From IMG/VR virus record IMGVR_UViG_3300044833_000046, positions 1-44,777 of that record: a DNA stretch of 44,777 nt; one strand, 5' to 3'. Below the pieces are notes generated by a model. The model was not told the origin of the DNA. It worked only from the letters and a program-made list of their open reading frames with translations, and did not search any database. Source of the DNA: a virus. Of this stretch, positions 1 to 7,868 are shown piece after piece. Position 1 is the first letter of the stretch; each line of letters opens with the position of its first letter. Both the position numbers and the translations under genes were made by a program.

Positions 1-127
1 TCAGCGCGTGTTTCGAGTTCGTACGGCGTGGGTGGCGGTGACCACGCGTTATCCATCCAATGGCAATCGCGTTCGGTGAGCGGGAAGAACACCGGCACGT
101 TCGGGTCGACCAAGTCGATTGGGTTGC
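1..127. repeat. Exact 127-bp copy of the contig end (circular assembly overlap)
   Basis: Bases 1-127 are identical to 44651-44777. A minus-strand frame that leaves the left edge continues in phase at 44650, which shows that the two ends are one locus in a circular or circularly permuted molecule. An overlap of exactly 127 bases is the usual signature of a de Bruijn assembler with k=127 closing a circle, so I read it as an assembly overlap and not a packaged terminal repeat. The unique genome length is about 44,650 bp. Confidence 0.93.
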
Positions 128-377
128 GGCAGTCAACCGGCAGCACGTACACGTAGGCGAAGCCCGGCGGTGGTGTGTCGGTGAGCAGTGCGAGGTTGGC
201 GCGGCGGGTGGCGAATCCCCATTCGTGCGCTTCGAGCGTCAGGTCGCGAGCGATCGGGTAGAAGCGCTGGCAGTGCTCGGCCTGCGCGCTGCCTTCCGGC
301 GGGTTGATGCTCGACACGGTGGCGCGGTCGCCAAGGTGCGCAAGGGCCAGATTTGCAATGTCGACTTCGCTCGCCAC
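1..377 (-). CDS. Head-tail adaptor, T7 gp11-like (N-terminal part; continues at 44650)
   Basis: This is the first 125-odd codons of a 221-residue protein that wraps round the contig join to a stop at 44362. It starts at GTG 377, preceded by a good Shine-Dalgarno (TAGGAGA) about 10 bases upstream. The N-terminus reads VASEVDIANLALAHLGD, the hallmark of the phage head-tail adaptor or tail tubular A family that docks under the portal and closes the filled capsid. Neighbours agree: capsid genes lie upstream and the large tail protein follows with a TAATG overlap at 44362. A strong bidirectional terminator hairpin (396-423) lies just upstream, so this may head its own transcript or depend on read-through. 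Family assignment rests on the N-terminal motif, length and position. Confidence 0.85.
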   Translation of the reverse strand, partial: MASEVDIANLALAHLGDRATVSSINPPEGSAQAEHCQRFYPIARDLTLEAHEWGFATRRANLALLTDTPPPGFAYVYVLPVDCRNPIDLVDPNVPVFFPLTERDCHWMDNAWSPPPTPYELETRA

Positions 378-395
378 GGTCCAATCTCCTAAAAC

Positions 396-423
396 AAAAC
401 GGGAACCAACCGGCTCCCGTTTT
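396..423 (-). terminator. Bidirectional intrinsic terminator between capsid and tail genes
   Basis: AAAACGGGA (396-404) pairs with TCCCGTTTT (415-423), with two more GC pairs inside one mismatch and an AACC loop. The T tracts at both ends make it a plausible Rho-independent terminator on either strand. On the coding strand it separates the small gene ending at 446 from the head-tail adaptor starting at 377. Confidence 0.75.
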
Positions 424-445
424 CACTCACCTACACGCGAGCCGC

Positions 446-673
446 TTACGACAAATCAGCGGTGTCGAATTCGGGGTTCGGTGGCTGCGCGCCAGCGGGG
501 TTGTTGCCCGTGGTTTGCGGCTGGTTGCCGGCGACTCGCTTCGTGCGCTTGCCGTCGAGCTTTTCCATCCACGAGTCGTGAAAGGCTTCGGCGTTCTCGA
601 CTTCGAATTCGTCGCCCGATTCGCGGAAGTGGCCGTAATAGCCCTGCGCGATGGCAATGACTTTGATGCCCAT
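446..673 (-). CDS. Small conserved-position head-region protein, unknown function
   Basis: This encodes 75 residues starting at ATG 673, with a GAGG Shine-Dalgarno 8 bases upstream; a TTG six bases earlier is a less likely start. The first third is hydrophobic and ordered (MGIKVIAIAQGYYGHFRESG), followed by an acidic segment (DEFEVENAEAF) and a Pro/Asn/Gly-rich, probably disordered tail. The order cement protein, small protein, head-tail adaptor is typical of Bbp-like phages, and the opening resembles small phage proteins of unknown function found between capsid and adaptor genes. A role in capsid or head completion is inferred from position only. It lies between two terminator-like hairpins (692-713 and 396-423), so its transcript may be short. 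Confidence 0.7.
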   Translation of the reverse strand: MGIKVIAIAQGYYGHFRESGDEFEVENAEAFHDSWMEKLDGKRTKRVAGNQPQTTGNNPAGAQPPNPEFDTADLS

Positions 674-691
674 GATCAAACCTCAAAGAGA

Positions 692-713
692 AAGCCGGGC
701 CGTAGCCCGGCTT
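692..713 (-). terminator. Hairpin after the cement gene, probable (partial) terminator
   Basis: AAGCCGGGC (692-700) pairs perfectly with GCCCGGCTT (705-713) around a four-base loop. On the minus strand it is followed by TCTCTTTG, an imperfect U tract. It lies five bases past the cement gene stop and just upstream of the Shine-Dalgarno of the next gene. Partial termination here would give the high capsid and cement to low downstream expression step common in phage late operons. Confidence 0.6.
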
Positions 714-717
714 CGCA

Positions 718-1173
718 TTACGCTGCGGTGAAGCCCTTGGCGTAATCGACCGTGCCGTTGAGCGTTTGCAGATCTTCGACGAGGCCGGCGGTAACAACGC
801 CTGCGGTCATCGTGCCGACTACCGTGTAGATCAGACCGACGTAGCGGCGATATTTGCCGTACGGCAGATCAAGGCCGACGAGTCGCGCCTTCGCGGTGAG
901 CGCGGCAAGCGCGATCGCGGGGGTCGTGAAGTGAACGACCTGGTTCGTTACGAGGTCGGCCGAATCCGCCGACACGAGCGCGACGGCCATCGACGTTCCG
1001 CCGGCAAATGCGGCCGGGCCGATCTGCGCGAACAGGCTGATATCTTGCCCATCGCCAATACCCGACTTCGTGTTCGGACCGCCCGAGGGCAGCGTGTCAA
1101 TGACGTTCGACGAATTCGCAGTGACCGTGATGGCCTGCGCATCCGAGAACAGGGATTGCTGGTCCATAATCAT
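718..1173 (-). CDS. Capsid cement protein, Bbp16-like
   Basis: This encodes 151 residues from ATG 1173, with an AGGAGAAG Shine-Dalgarno. The opening (MIMDQQSLFSDAQAITVTAN) and the Gly/Ala/Val/Thr-rich beta-type sequence match the Bbp16 capsid cement family of Bordetella phage BPP-1, where the protein decorates the outside of the head and staples capsomers together. It follows the major capsid gene directly, as in BPP-1-like genomes, separated by a short hairpin. No catalytic motif is expected or seen. The family call is from recognition of the N-terminus plus synteny, and no alignment could be run. Confidence 0.82.
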   Translation of the reverse strand: MIMDQQSLFSDAQAITVTANSSNVIDTLPSGGPNTKSGIGDGQDISLFAQIGPAAFAGGTSMAVALVSADSADLVTNQVVHFTTPAIALAALTAKARLVGLDLPYGKYRRYVGLIYTVVGTMTAGVVTAGLVEDLQTLNGTVDYAKGFTAA

Positions 1174-1202
1174 GATGTACTTCTCCTGTTTCGTTTAAGA
1201 GC

Positions 1203-1220
1203 AAGCCACATCAGTGGCCT
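1203..1220 (-). terminator. Weak hairpin between major capsid and cement genes
   Basis: AAGCCAC (1203-1209) pairs with GTGGCCT (1214-1220), including one G-U pair on the transcribed strand, and is followed by TGCTCTT. The stem is short and the U tract interrupted, so this is at best a partial terminator or an mRNA-stabilising hairpin after the major capsid gene. Confidence 0.35.
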
Positions 1221-1238
1221 GCGCCTTTGCGCTGCGAG

Positions 1239-2258
1239 TTAGACGACGCGAGCTTCGGTGCTCAGAAGCGAGTCGACGATGCGGATCGGGATGCCCAAGA
1301 AGTCGGTCGTGATCTGACCTTGTGCGACCGTGATGCCGAGCGCGTTTTGCGATTTGTTCATCGCTTGCCGGCGCAGCATCTTGCCAACCAGGCGGTTCAC
1401 GTAGAACACCGGACGGCCCATACCTTGACGCGGCATACGCGCGGTCAGTTCGATCAACAAATCAGGCAAGCTGACCGGCGACGTACCGTTGACGCCAGGG
1501 AACGTCGGCGTGGTGGACGTGCGCAGATCGGTGACGTTGATGTTCGCGGCGCGGGCCGTGTAGCGCCAGTCTTTCAGCGCCATGCCGCAATCCCATTCCC
1601 AACGGTCAGCGACCGCACGGAAGCGGTTGTTGTTCGCGTCGAATGCGTCGATCTCGCCCAAGTCTTGATGCGAGATACCTGCCTTCGAACCCTTCGGGAA
1701 AATGCCGTGCAGCGTCTGATCGCCCCACGTGGTCAGCCAGATTGAGCAGTTGTTCGAGCCCGTGCCGCCGCAGTCGATGATATTGTCGCCGTTGGCAGCG
1801 CCCGAGATCGTGCCGTAACGCGGCGCGAGTCCGGTGAAGCGTTCCGGGTTCACGGAGATGTCGCCGTAGAACAGCGTTTGCGCCATCGTTTCGTTCATCG
1901 CTTCGAGGAAAGCGTTAGCTTCCGACAGGCGATACGCTGCGCTGTTGCCGTTCAGGTTTGCGGCCTTCACGTCGATTTCGTTGCGGGCTTCGAGCATGCC
2001 GCACGCTTCGTCGACCTGGGCACGCGTCGACTTGCTGGCCGGCACGCCGCCGTACATGCGGCGCCAAATGGCAGTCGGCAAGCCGGTACGGACCGTGGTG
2101 CGGTGACCGGTCGGCAAGTTGCCTTCGAGCCACATCGCATCGAGCAGAATTTCGTTGGTCTGGTTCAACAGTTCGACCACATCGGCGGTCGTGCCGTCCG
2201 GGTCGAGCGACTTCGCTACGTCAAGCAGCGTGGGGTTCTTGGTACCGAGTACGGCCAT
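1239..2258 (-). CDS. Major capsid protein, Bbp17-like
   Basis: This encodes 339 residues, the usual length for HK97-fold capsid proteins of BPP-1-like podoviruses. It starts at ATG 2258 with an AGAGGTAA Shine-Dalgarno. The start (MAVLGTKNPTLLDVAKSLDP) and the middle (RTGLPTAIWRRMYGGVPASK, then EARNEIDVKAANLNGN) are characteristic of this capsid family. There is no obvious N-terminal delta domain, which fits with the separate scaffold gene immediately upstream (2272-2964). The order is scaffold, capsid, cement, and the hairpin after the stop suggests boosted expression relative to the genes downstream. Confidence 0.93.
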   Translation of the reverse strand: MAVLGTKNPTLLDVAKSLDPDGTTADVVELLNQTNEILLDAMWLEGNLPTGHRTTVRTGLPTAIWRRMYGGVPASKSTRAQVDEACGMLEARNEIDVKAANLNGNSAAYRLSEANAFLEAMNETMAQTLFYGDISVNPERFTGLAPRYGTISGAANGDNIIDCGGTGSNNCSIWLTTWGDQTLHGIFPKGSKAGISHQDLGEIDAFDANNNRFRAVADRWEWDCGMALKDWRYTARAANINVTDLRTSTTPTFPGVNGTSPVSLPDLLIELTARMPRQGMGRPVFYVNRLVGKMLRRQAMNKSQNALGITVAQGQITTDFLGIPIRIVDSLLSTEARVV

Positions 2259-2271
2259 GGCTGATTACCTC

Positions 2272-2964
2272 TTATTTCTGGTTCGGATAGAGGCGGTTTG
2301 CTACCGGCGTGTCGTCGCGATTCTTCTGCGCCGCCGCACCAGTCACGAGCCGCCTGTCTTCACTGATTGCCTTGCCAGCCCGGTAAAACGCCCGGATGAT
2401 TTCCGGGTGATTGCCCAAGCCGCTATCGTTCAGCAGCGTTTTCAATTCCTTTGAGCCGAAGGTGTCGAGCGCTTGTTTCGCTATCGCCAGGTTTTCACCG
2501 AGCTTGTCGCCGCCGAATTCCTTGTCAGTCTTCGTGGCCGTCGTCCATTGCTCGGCAACCTGCTTGCCGTGTTCGACGAGCTGCGCTTGAAACGCTTGCG
2601 CCTGTTTCACACCCATGTCGGTCAAGGCTTGCGCGTCGGCTTGCGAAAGACCGCGTTCCTTGGCGAATGCCTTCAACGCGTCAAGGGATTCGCCTTCGAG
2701 CTTCACGCCCTCGGGAACCTTCAACTCGTATTCGACGGGCTTGGCTTCCTCGGGCGGCTTGTCGCCTTCCTTCGGTGCTTCACCTTCAACGGGTGCTTTC
2801 GTTTCCGTGGTTTCTGCAACTGCGGCCGGTGTGGTCGTCGTTGCTTCGGCTGCGGGCGTTGTCGCTGCTGCTGCTGTTTGGGTTTCCGGTGCCGCAACGG
2901 GCGTTGCCGTCGTGCTAGCCGTAGTAGCCGGTGCCGCTTGGCTTTCAGTGGTGAGGTCAGCCAT
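2272..2964 (-). CDS. Capsid assembly scaffolding protein
   Basis: This encodes 230 residues. I place the start at ATG 2964 (AAGGAAA Shine-Dalgarno 8 bases upstream), not at the in-frame upstream codons, because the upstream extension overlaps the previous gene and is arginine-rich, unlike the rest. The first 80 residues are Ala/Thr/Pro/Glu low-complexity and probably disordered. A helical region rich in Lys, Glu and Gln follows (about 95-190), and the C-terminus is basic. This layout, with the gene directly before the major capsid gene, is typical of phage scaffolds that direct procapsid assembly and then leave. It overlaps the 3' end of the previous gene by 8 bases. Confidence 0.8.
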   Translation of the reverse strand: MADLTTESQAAPATTASTTATPVAAPETQTAAAATTPAAEATTTTPAAVAETTETKAPVEGEAPKEGDKPPEEAKPVEYELKVPEGVKLEGESLDALKAFAKERGLSQADAQALTDMGVKQAQAFQAQLVEHGKQVAEQWTTATKTDKEFGGDKLGENLAIAKQALDTFGSKELKTLLNDSGLGNHPEIIRAFYRAGKAISEDRRLVTGAAAQKNRDDTPVANRLYPNQK

Positions 2965-3292
2965 TTGGTTTTTCCTTGACGCGTGCTTCGGTAGCCATCT
3001 GCGCGTAGAGCGCCGCACCCTCGGGGATCGAATGGATCTGAGATGCGAGCTTTAGCGCAATGCTGCGTTTGCCTTCGTTGAAAATTGACCAGTTCGTGTT
3101 GCCGTCAAAGGACTGCTGGTACAACCTTGCGTCGCCGAGAAGGCGCCACATGAATCGACGGCCACGCTTGCCACTCATGAGCCAACGAACGTCGTCCAAC
3201 TCGATCGCGGCGTCGAACCGCGATTGCTCCTTAGCAGTACTACGCTGCGCGTCAAGAGCATCTAAATCGGTCGGGTTGAAGTCGTCGTTCAT
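2957..3292 (-). CDS. Bbp19-family phage protein
   Basis: This encodes 111 residues from ATG 3292 (MNDDFNPTDLDALDAQRSTA). An in-frame upstream ATG at 3382 would add 30 residues that overlap the preceding gene and do not resemble the family. The core VRWLMSGKRGRRFMWRLLGD, followed by YQQSFDGN and a helical segment, matches the Bbp19 family found beside scaffold and portal genes in BPP-1-like phages. Its molecular role is unknown. The conserved position between capsid-staple-like and scaffold genes points to head assembly. Neither candidate start has a strong Shine-Dalgarno, so coupling to upstream translation is likely. Confidence 0.75.
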   Translation of the reverse strand: MNDDFNPTDLDALDAQRSTAKEQSRFDAAIELDDVRWLMSGKRGRRFMWRLLGDARLYQQSFDGNTNWSIFNEGKRSIALKLASQIHSIPEGAALYAQMATEARVKEKPNG

Positions 3293-3335
3293 CGTGAGCG
3301 GAATATACGAGCGGTATTCCGGGGTATGCGTACGG

Positions 3336-3662
3336 TCATTTGTAAAGGCGGGTAGCGATGTCCGGCTTGTCGGCGTCGTCATCCGTGGTTGAGAGCGACA
3401 TGTCCGTGATCTGTAGCGACATGGTCGTGTCGTTGCCGCCCTGATTGGCGTATTGGCTGGTGCTGCACACTTCGGCCTTGGCTTCGATGTAGAACACGTC
3501 GCCGATCTTCGGCAGGTTGGCCGGGTCGATGCCGAGTTTCACGAGCTCGTCGTCATCAATGCAGATCGTCAAGCCGTACGGGTATTCCGGGCCGCCCTCT
3601 TCGGCTTCGCCAAGGTACGTTTCGGCCTTGGCTTCGGCCGGGGTGAGTTTCATCGAGATCAT
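3336..3662 (-). CDS. Small capsid-associated protein (capsid-staple-like)
   Basis: This encodes 108 residues from ATG 3662, which overlaps the portal stop as ATGA. The sequence MISMKLTPAEAKAE, then GPEYPYGLTICIDDDELVKL, then 'LPKIGDVFYIEAKAEVCSTS' and a terminal LQITDM motif is a recurrent small phage protein found just after the portal gene and often labelled capsid staple or head protein. The predicted fold is an all-beta barrel-like core followed by an acidic, Asp-rich C-terminal tail. Its function here is inferred from family recognition and position. Confidence 0.65.
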   Translation of the reverse strand: MISMKLTPAEAKAETYLGEAEEGGPEYPYGLTICIDDDELVKLGIDPANLPKIGDVFYIEAKAEVCSTSQYANQGGNDTTMSLQITDMSLSTTDDDADKPDIATRLYK

Positions 3663-5485
3663 TGCTGGCCGCCTGTATATCCGGTGAGTGAGCCGAGCAC
3701 GTCAGACAGCGAATTGCTCGCCCCGCCCTGTGTCGGTGCTTGCGCCATCGTTTTTGCGGTGTCCGCACTCTGTTGCGCGGCTGCGGCTGCGGCTTGCGCT
3801 GCCTGCTGTTTGGCACGGGCGGCGCGTTGCTGGTCGCGCACGTCTTGCCCAACATTGATGCCCGGATCGATGCCGAGCATGTCGCTGTACGTGTCGTACC
3901 AGCCGTCGGCGTCGAAGTTGTCGAGCACGGTTACCGGTTGCTGCGCTTCCAGTTGCAGTTGCGCAATGCCGGTGAGCGCCATCGTGAACTTGTCCACCGC
4001 GTTCGTACCGATCTGCTTTTGCGCCTGGGCGAGGATCGACACGAATTCGATCTGCAACTGCTGACCCTGCAATTCGGGCGGCGCGGGCGGGATCAGGTCC
4101 GCTTCGACCAAGATGTCAAACGCGGCGTCGACCAGCGGCTTAAGCAACTCGTCGTGCAAGCGCTCGATCACGGGCCCGAGCATCAGCATCTTTTCCTCGT
4201 GCAGCTCGGCTACTTCTGTCGCCGTCATGTTCGTGTTGGTGTTGTTCGCCAACATCAGGAACAGGTCTTCGTAGAACGCGCTGCGAATGCGTGCGCGCAC
4301 GTCCTGTATGTCTTCGAGCAGGTATTGCAGGTTCAGATTGACTTCGAACGCAGCGCGAATGCCGCCGCCTGGCGAATTCTGGTCGACGTACGACGAGCCG
4401 CCCGGCAGAGTGTCGATGTCGTGGTTCTTCAGCGAAGTCGGGATTTGCAACGGCGGCTTCGTCATGTAGTCGATGCCCTGCGCCTTGCGAAGCTGCTCGT
4501 GCTGAAGCTGGCGAATGTCGCCAAGCGCGTCCATCGCCGGCCCATTGCCGTAGATGTCACCGCCGTAGGTCGACCAGCGGGGGGCAACCACGCGGAATTT
4601 CTTGAAGCCGGACACTGACAGCAGTGCGTTATCACCGCCGGTCGTGCCCATGTTCGATGTCTGCTGCGAATCCGACGAACCCCCGATTTCGAGATAGGTC
4701 GACGTCCACGCCATGTTGCGGTTGTCCGACATTGTCGGGTCGCGGTCTTCGTTCGGCTCGATGCAGTGGATCACCGTGCGCCACACGTCAAGATTGCCCG
4801 TCTTGTACATGTTCTGCGTGTTGTCGCTCACGTTCTCGAAACCGAATTTCTTCACGAGTTGCGCAACGGTCAACTGGAATTCACGATAGAGCGTGTCGAC
4901 TTCGCCGCGGTCACTGGTCGAGATGCAATACTCGCCGGCGGTCAGCGGGTACATGCGAATCACCTCATTGAAGTCCGACATGATGATGGCCGCGCCCGTG
5001 CCGAATGCGCCAATCTCTTCGTACATCTGGTGCAGCGAGCGATAGACGTTGGACCGGTTGAACACGTCTAGAAGCTTCTTCGTGACGGCCGAGCACCAGA
5101 TCTGCACCGACTGTTTCTTGTTCAGTTCGTCGTACGGCGTCTTGAGCTTGATCCACGGGCGGGCGGGCGATGTCGCCCCGGCCATCAGCCCGGCACCAAG
5201 CACGCGCAGCGATTTCGTGGCCGTGCTGTCGAATATGTTCTGATTGCGTCGATAGCCCTTGTTGCGGTCTTCAACGAAGAAGCGCCCCGCGCGGGGCAGC
5301 AACACGGACGAGATGTCTTTCCATTCCGCGATCCACGACGAACGCTCGCGCTTGAGCGCGTACCAGCGCTGGAGAATCAACTCCTTGCTGGTCTTGACAG
5401 GTTTGGCGTTGCCGCCTGTCTGACTCGGCTTGTCAGCGTTCGGGTCGGTGACGGGCTGTTCGTCCGCGAGCAGGGTTGCGGCCAT
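3659..5485 (-). CDS. Portal protein, T7 gp8-like head-tail connector
   Basis: This encodes 608 residues. After about 30 disordered residues the N-terminal helix ELILQRWYALKRERSSWIAE and the LLPRAGRFF motif are diagnostic of the podoviral head-tail connector family, a dodecameric ring at the unique capsid vertex through which DNA is packaged and ejected. The C-terminal 60 residues are Ala/Gln-rich, coiled-coil-like and then disordered. It lies immediately after a small gene (TAA directly followed by ATG) and its stop overlaps the next start, so the packaging and head genes are translationally coupled. Confidence 0.95.
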   Translation of the reverse strand: MAATLLADEQPVTDPNADKPSQTGGNAKPVKTSKELILQRWYALKRERSSWIAEWKDISSVLLPRAGRFFVEDRNKGYRRNQNIFDSTATKSLRVLGAGLMAGATSPARPWIKLKTPYDELNKKQSVQIWCSAVTKKLLDVFNRSNVYRSLHQMYEEIGAFGTGAAIIMSDFNEVIRMYPLTAGEYCISTSDRGEVDTLYREFQLTVAQLVKKFGFENVSDNTQNMYKTGNLDVWRTVIHCIEPNEDRDPTMSDNRNMAWTSTYLEIGGSSDSQQTSNMGTTGGDNALLSVSGFKKFRVVAPRWSTYGGDIYGNGPAMDALGDIRQLQHEQLRKAQGIDYMTKPPLQIPTSLKNHDIDTLPGGSSYVDQNSPGGGIRAAFEVNLNLQYLLEDIQDVRARIRSAFYEDLFLMLANNTNTNMTATEVAELHEEKMLMLGPVIERLHDELLKPLVDAAFDILVEADLIPPAPPELQGQQLQIEFVSILAQAQKQIGTNAVDKFTMALTGIAQLQLEAQQPVTVLDNFDADGWYDTYSDMLGIDPGINVGQDVRDQQRAARAKQQAAQAAAAAAQQSADTAKTMAQAPTQGGASNSLSDVLGSLTGYTGGQQ

Positions 5486-5776
5486 TTATGATCCGAGCAA
5501 CGTATTACTGCCGAGCGTCGTGCCCTTGCCCAGGTTCAAACTCGATGTGGCGACACCGCTATTGCCGGTGAGCATGGTTGATGCGGGACCGGAATTGATG
5601 CCACCGCCCGGCACGTTCGATGCGGTTTGCGGCGTGGCCGATGGCATTGTGGCGGCTTGTGGCGGCGCGACAGGCGCAGCGACAGCCGGCGCGGTTGCGG
5701 CCGCCGTGTTCGGGTTGCTGGTGAAAAAGTGCATCGGATCGACTAAACCCGAGAGGTTGAAGCCGGACAGGCACAT
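5486..5776 (-). CDS. Small Ala/Pro/Gly-rich virion-region protein, unknown
   Basis: This encodes 96 residues, with Cys at position 2, a short hydrophobic N-terminal third, an Ala/Pro/Thr-rich disordered middle and a conserved-looking C-terminus (GTTLGSNTLLGS). Small proteins with an MC start and a TLLG-type end are common between terminase and portal genes in podoviruses and have no established function. The adjacency to the portal (no intergenic base) suggests a stoichiometric partner in the head. It could be a minor virion or connector-associated protein, but nothing in the sequence proves this. Confidence 0.65.
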   Translation of the reverse strand: MCLSGFNLSGLVDPMHFFTSNPNTAAATAPAVAAPVAPPQAATMPSATPQTASNVPGGGINSGPASTMLTGNSGVATSSLNLGKGTTLGSNTLLGS

Positions 5777-5785
5777 GGTGATTTC

Positions 5786-7357
5786 CTACCCGTAGGGGTT
5801 GTGATCCGTCCGGCTGCGTGCTGGACTCTGGTATGCGTACGGATCGTAGCTATCGGCCACGCCGGTATGCGTACGCTGCAAGCTGGCCGCCTTGGGCGTG
5901 TCGATCAGCGCGAGGATGTAGGCCGAGGCCCAATCGGGTGAGCGGTGGATGCGCGTCTCGATCTGCTCGCGCGATTCGACGTACACCGTCTTGCCCTGGA
6001 CACGCCACAGCGGCGCGCACAGATCCGCGAGCAAGCGTTTGTCGTCCGGCAATGCAATACCGTTATTGGCTGATGGGTCGAGCGCTTCGCGCATGCGCCA
6101 CCACAGCTCGGTGCGCAGGTTGAAGAATCGCAATTTGCCCGAGCGGTCGACGCCACGTGCGGATTCCGACACGTTCACGCCGTACACCTGAACACCCATC
6201 TGGTTCAGGAAGTCGTACGGGCTCGCGCCGACGCCGATCACGTCGATGTGGATTGGTGCGCTGTCGCGCAGCTCGGCGATCGTGTATCCCGCCACCTTCG
6301 GGCCATCGGGCGTCGCGGTGCCGGGATAGGTGACGGCCTTGTCGAACCACATGCCGTGCCGGCGTGCAATCACCGTGTTGTCGCGCCCACCTCGCGCCAC
6401 GTCCACGCCCATCGAATCCATCGGTGGTTTGACGAGCGGTTCTTTCCATCGCGCCATGGCTGCTTCCACCCATTCGGTCGGAATCAGTTGCATGGCGTCG
6501 TCTTCCATGCCCGCTTCGAATGAGCCGTAGAGCATTTGCGACCTCAGGGGTTCGGGCAACGCCTGCAACTGCGACACGTAGTTCGTGCCGACGAGATACG
6601 GGTTGTCGGTGACGCGGGAAGGGATGAACGTGCGCGAGCGCGGCAGCACGATTTCACCGTTGTGCTCGAAGGGCGTCGCGTCTGCGACTTCCATGTCGCG
6701 GGCGATCGCGCCTTCCATGACGGTGGCAAACCAGCGCAGTTCACCCGGCACGGCACGCGTGCCGGGGTATTTGCGGTCAAGCCAGGGGGCAAAGAAGTCG
6801 AGCAACCATCGGCCTTCAGCGGACGACGGCGGGTTGAACGTGAGCAGGGTCTGGCACTTCTGCTTCACATCCGTGGTCCGGTTCCAGGCCATCAGGAAGC
6901 GGATCTGAAACTCGGGTATCTCCGCTGCCTCGTCGTAGATGATCAGGTCGTGCGGCCGGCCGCGGTACTTCTGCTCGTCACCCATGTTCGGCACGGAACC
7001 GAATTCGACCTGCACCTTGGGCAAGCGCCAGATGCTGTCTTTGCTATTCCATCCGTCGCGCCCACCGAGCAGTTCGCCCATTCGGTCGACCATGCCCACG
7101 TGCTCGGTACCGTTCTTACGCACCACGATGCACTTCTGGTGGTTCGTGAGCGCCTTTCCGATGGCCAGGTCCGTCTTGCCCCCGCCAGCGGCGCCACCGA
7201 AGCCTATGACGTCCGCAATGGACTCGTAAGCCATCGTTTGGGGGCCGCGCAGCGGTGTCCATAGCGGGGGCACGAAGTCGGCGAGCAGCGTGTCGACTTC
7301 AGCCCGTTCTTCGACCGTCATGTACGGCCGCAGCGCCTCTAGATCTGCGGCGTTCAC
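5786..7357 (-). CDS. terL: Terminase large subunit
   Basis: This encodes 523 residues of the ATP-driven DNA packaging motor and nuclease. The ATPase domain carries Walker A GGAAGGGKT (about 54-62) and Walker B LIIYDEAAE (D142, E143); the motor coupling segment TFNPP lies near 194. The C-terminal RNase H-like nuclease domain begins near MGVDVARGGRDNTV. It starts at GTG 7357, overlapping the small subunit stop as GTGA. The family is one of the headful or unclassified podoviral terminases, and the packaging mode cannot be read from the sequence alone. No cos site was recognised. Confidence 0.95.
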   Translation of the reverse strand: MNAADLEALRPYMTVEERAEVDTLLADFVPPLWTPLRGPQTMAYESIADVIGFGGAAGGGKTDLAIGKALTNHQKCIVVRKNGTEHVGMVDRMGELLGGRDGWNSKDSIWRLPKVQVEFGSVPNMGDEQKYRGRPHDLIIYDEAAEIPEFQIRFLMAWNRTTDVKQKCQTLLTFNPPSSAEGRWLLDFFAPWLDRKYPGTRAVPGELRWFATVMEGAIARDMEVADATPFEHNGEIVLPRSRTFIPSRVTDNPYLVGTNYVSQLQALPEPLRSQMLYGSFEAGMEDDAMQLIPTEWVEAAMARWKEPLVKPPMDSMGVDVARGGRDNTVIARRHGMWFDKAVTYPGTATPDGPKVAGYTIAELRDSAPIHIDVIGVGASPYDFLNQMGVQVYGVNVSESARGVDRSGKLRFFNLRTELWWRMREALDPSANNGIALPDDKRLLADLCAPLWRVQGKTVYVESREQIETRIHRSPDWASAYILALIDTPKAASLQRTHTGVADSYDPYAYQSPARSRTDHNPYG

Positions 7358-7839
7358 AGCAAATCCGTTCCGTCTTCCTGATCCTGCCGGCGGCGCGCTG
7401 CGGCGGCGTGGATTGCCTGCAACTTGGCGGCGCGGTCTTCGGCGGTGAGGTTGAGCGATTCGTTGCCGGTCGTAACGTCGATGCGTTGACCGTACTTGCG
7501 CGGGAACCAGACAGCCAGCAGCTTGAGGCGGGTTTCAACTCGCAAGCGTGAGCGCGTGATCCATTCGGAATTCGGCTGCTCGCCGCGATCAGTCACCAAC
7601 GTGTCGTTGTGCGTGTCGTCGGCAATCTCGATTATTTCGTCGGCGATTACGTCGGCGCCAACATCTCTGGCACGCGCGAAGCGTGACGAAAATTCTGCAT
7701 CTGCTTCGCGCCAGCGATACACCGAACGGTAAGTCGGCATGTCGGAATCGCGACAAATTGCGCGTAGTGTCTCGCCGTTCGCGATTCGTTCGCAAATCTC
7801 GTCGGCAAGCGCAGCAGTGAAAAGTGAAGGGCGGCCCAT
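7354..7839 (-). CDS. terS: Terminase small subunit, Sf6-like
   Basis: This encodes 161 residues from ATG 7839 (MGRPSLFTAALADEICERIA). An in-frame start at 7899 would add 20 residues but overlap the upstream gene, and members of this family begin at GRPS. Residues 5-60 form the HTH DNA-recognition domain (GETLRAICRDSDMP, then SVYRW), and the central helices (ARDVGADVIADEIIEIADD) are the oligomerisation region. It recognises the packaging site and loads the large subunit, with which it overlaps by four bases. No clear Shine-Dalgarno precedes 7839. Confidence 0.88.
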   Translation of the reverse strand: MGRPSLFTAALADEICERIANGETLRAICRDSDMPTYRSVYRWREADAEFSSRFARARDVGADVIADEIIEIADDTHNDTLVTDRGEQPNSEWITRSRLRVETRLKLLAVWFPRKYGQRIDVTTGNESLNLTAEDRAAKLQAIHAAAARRRQDQEDGTDLL

Positions 7840-7868
7840 GCGCCCGAATCTATCGGCGCGCAGCGGGG

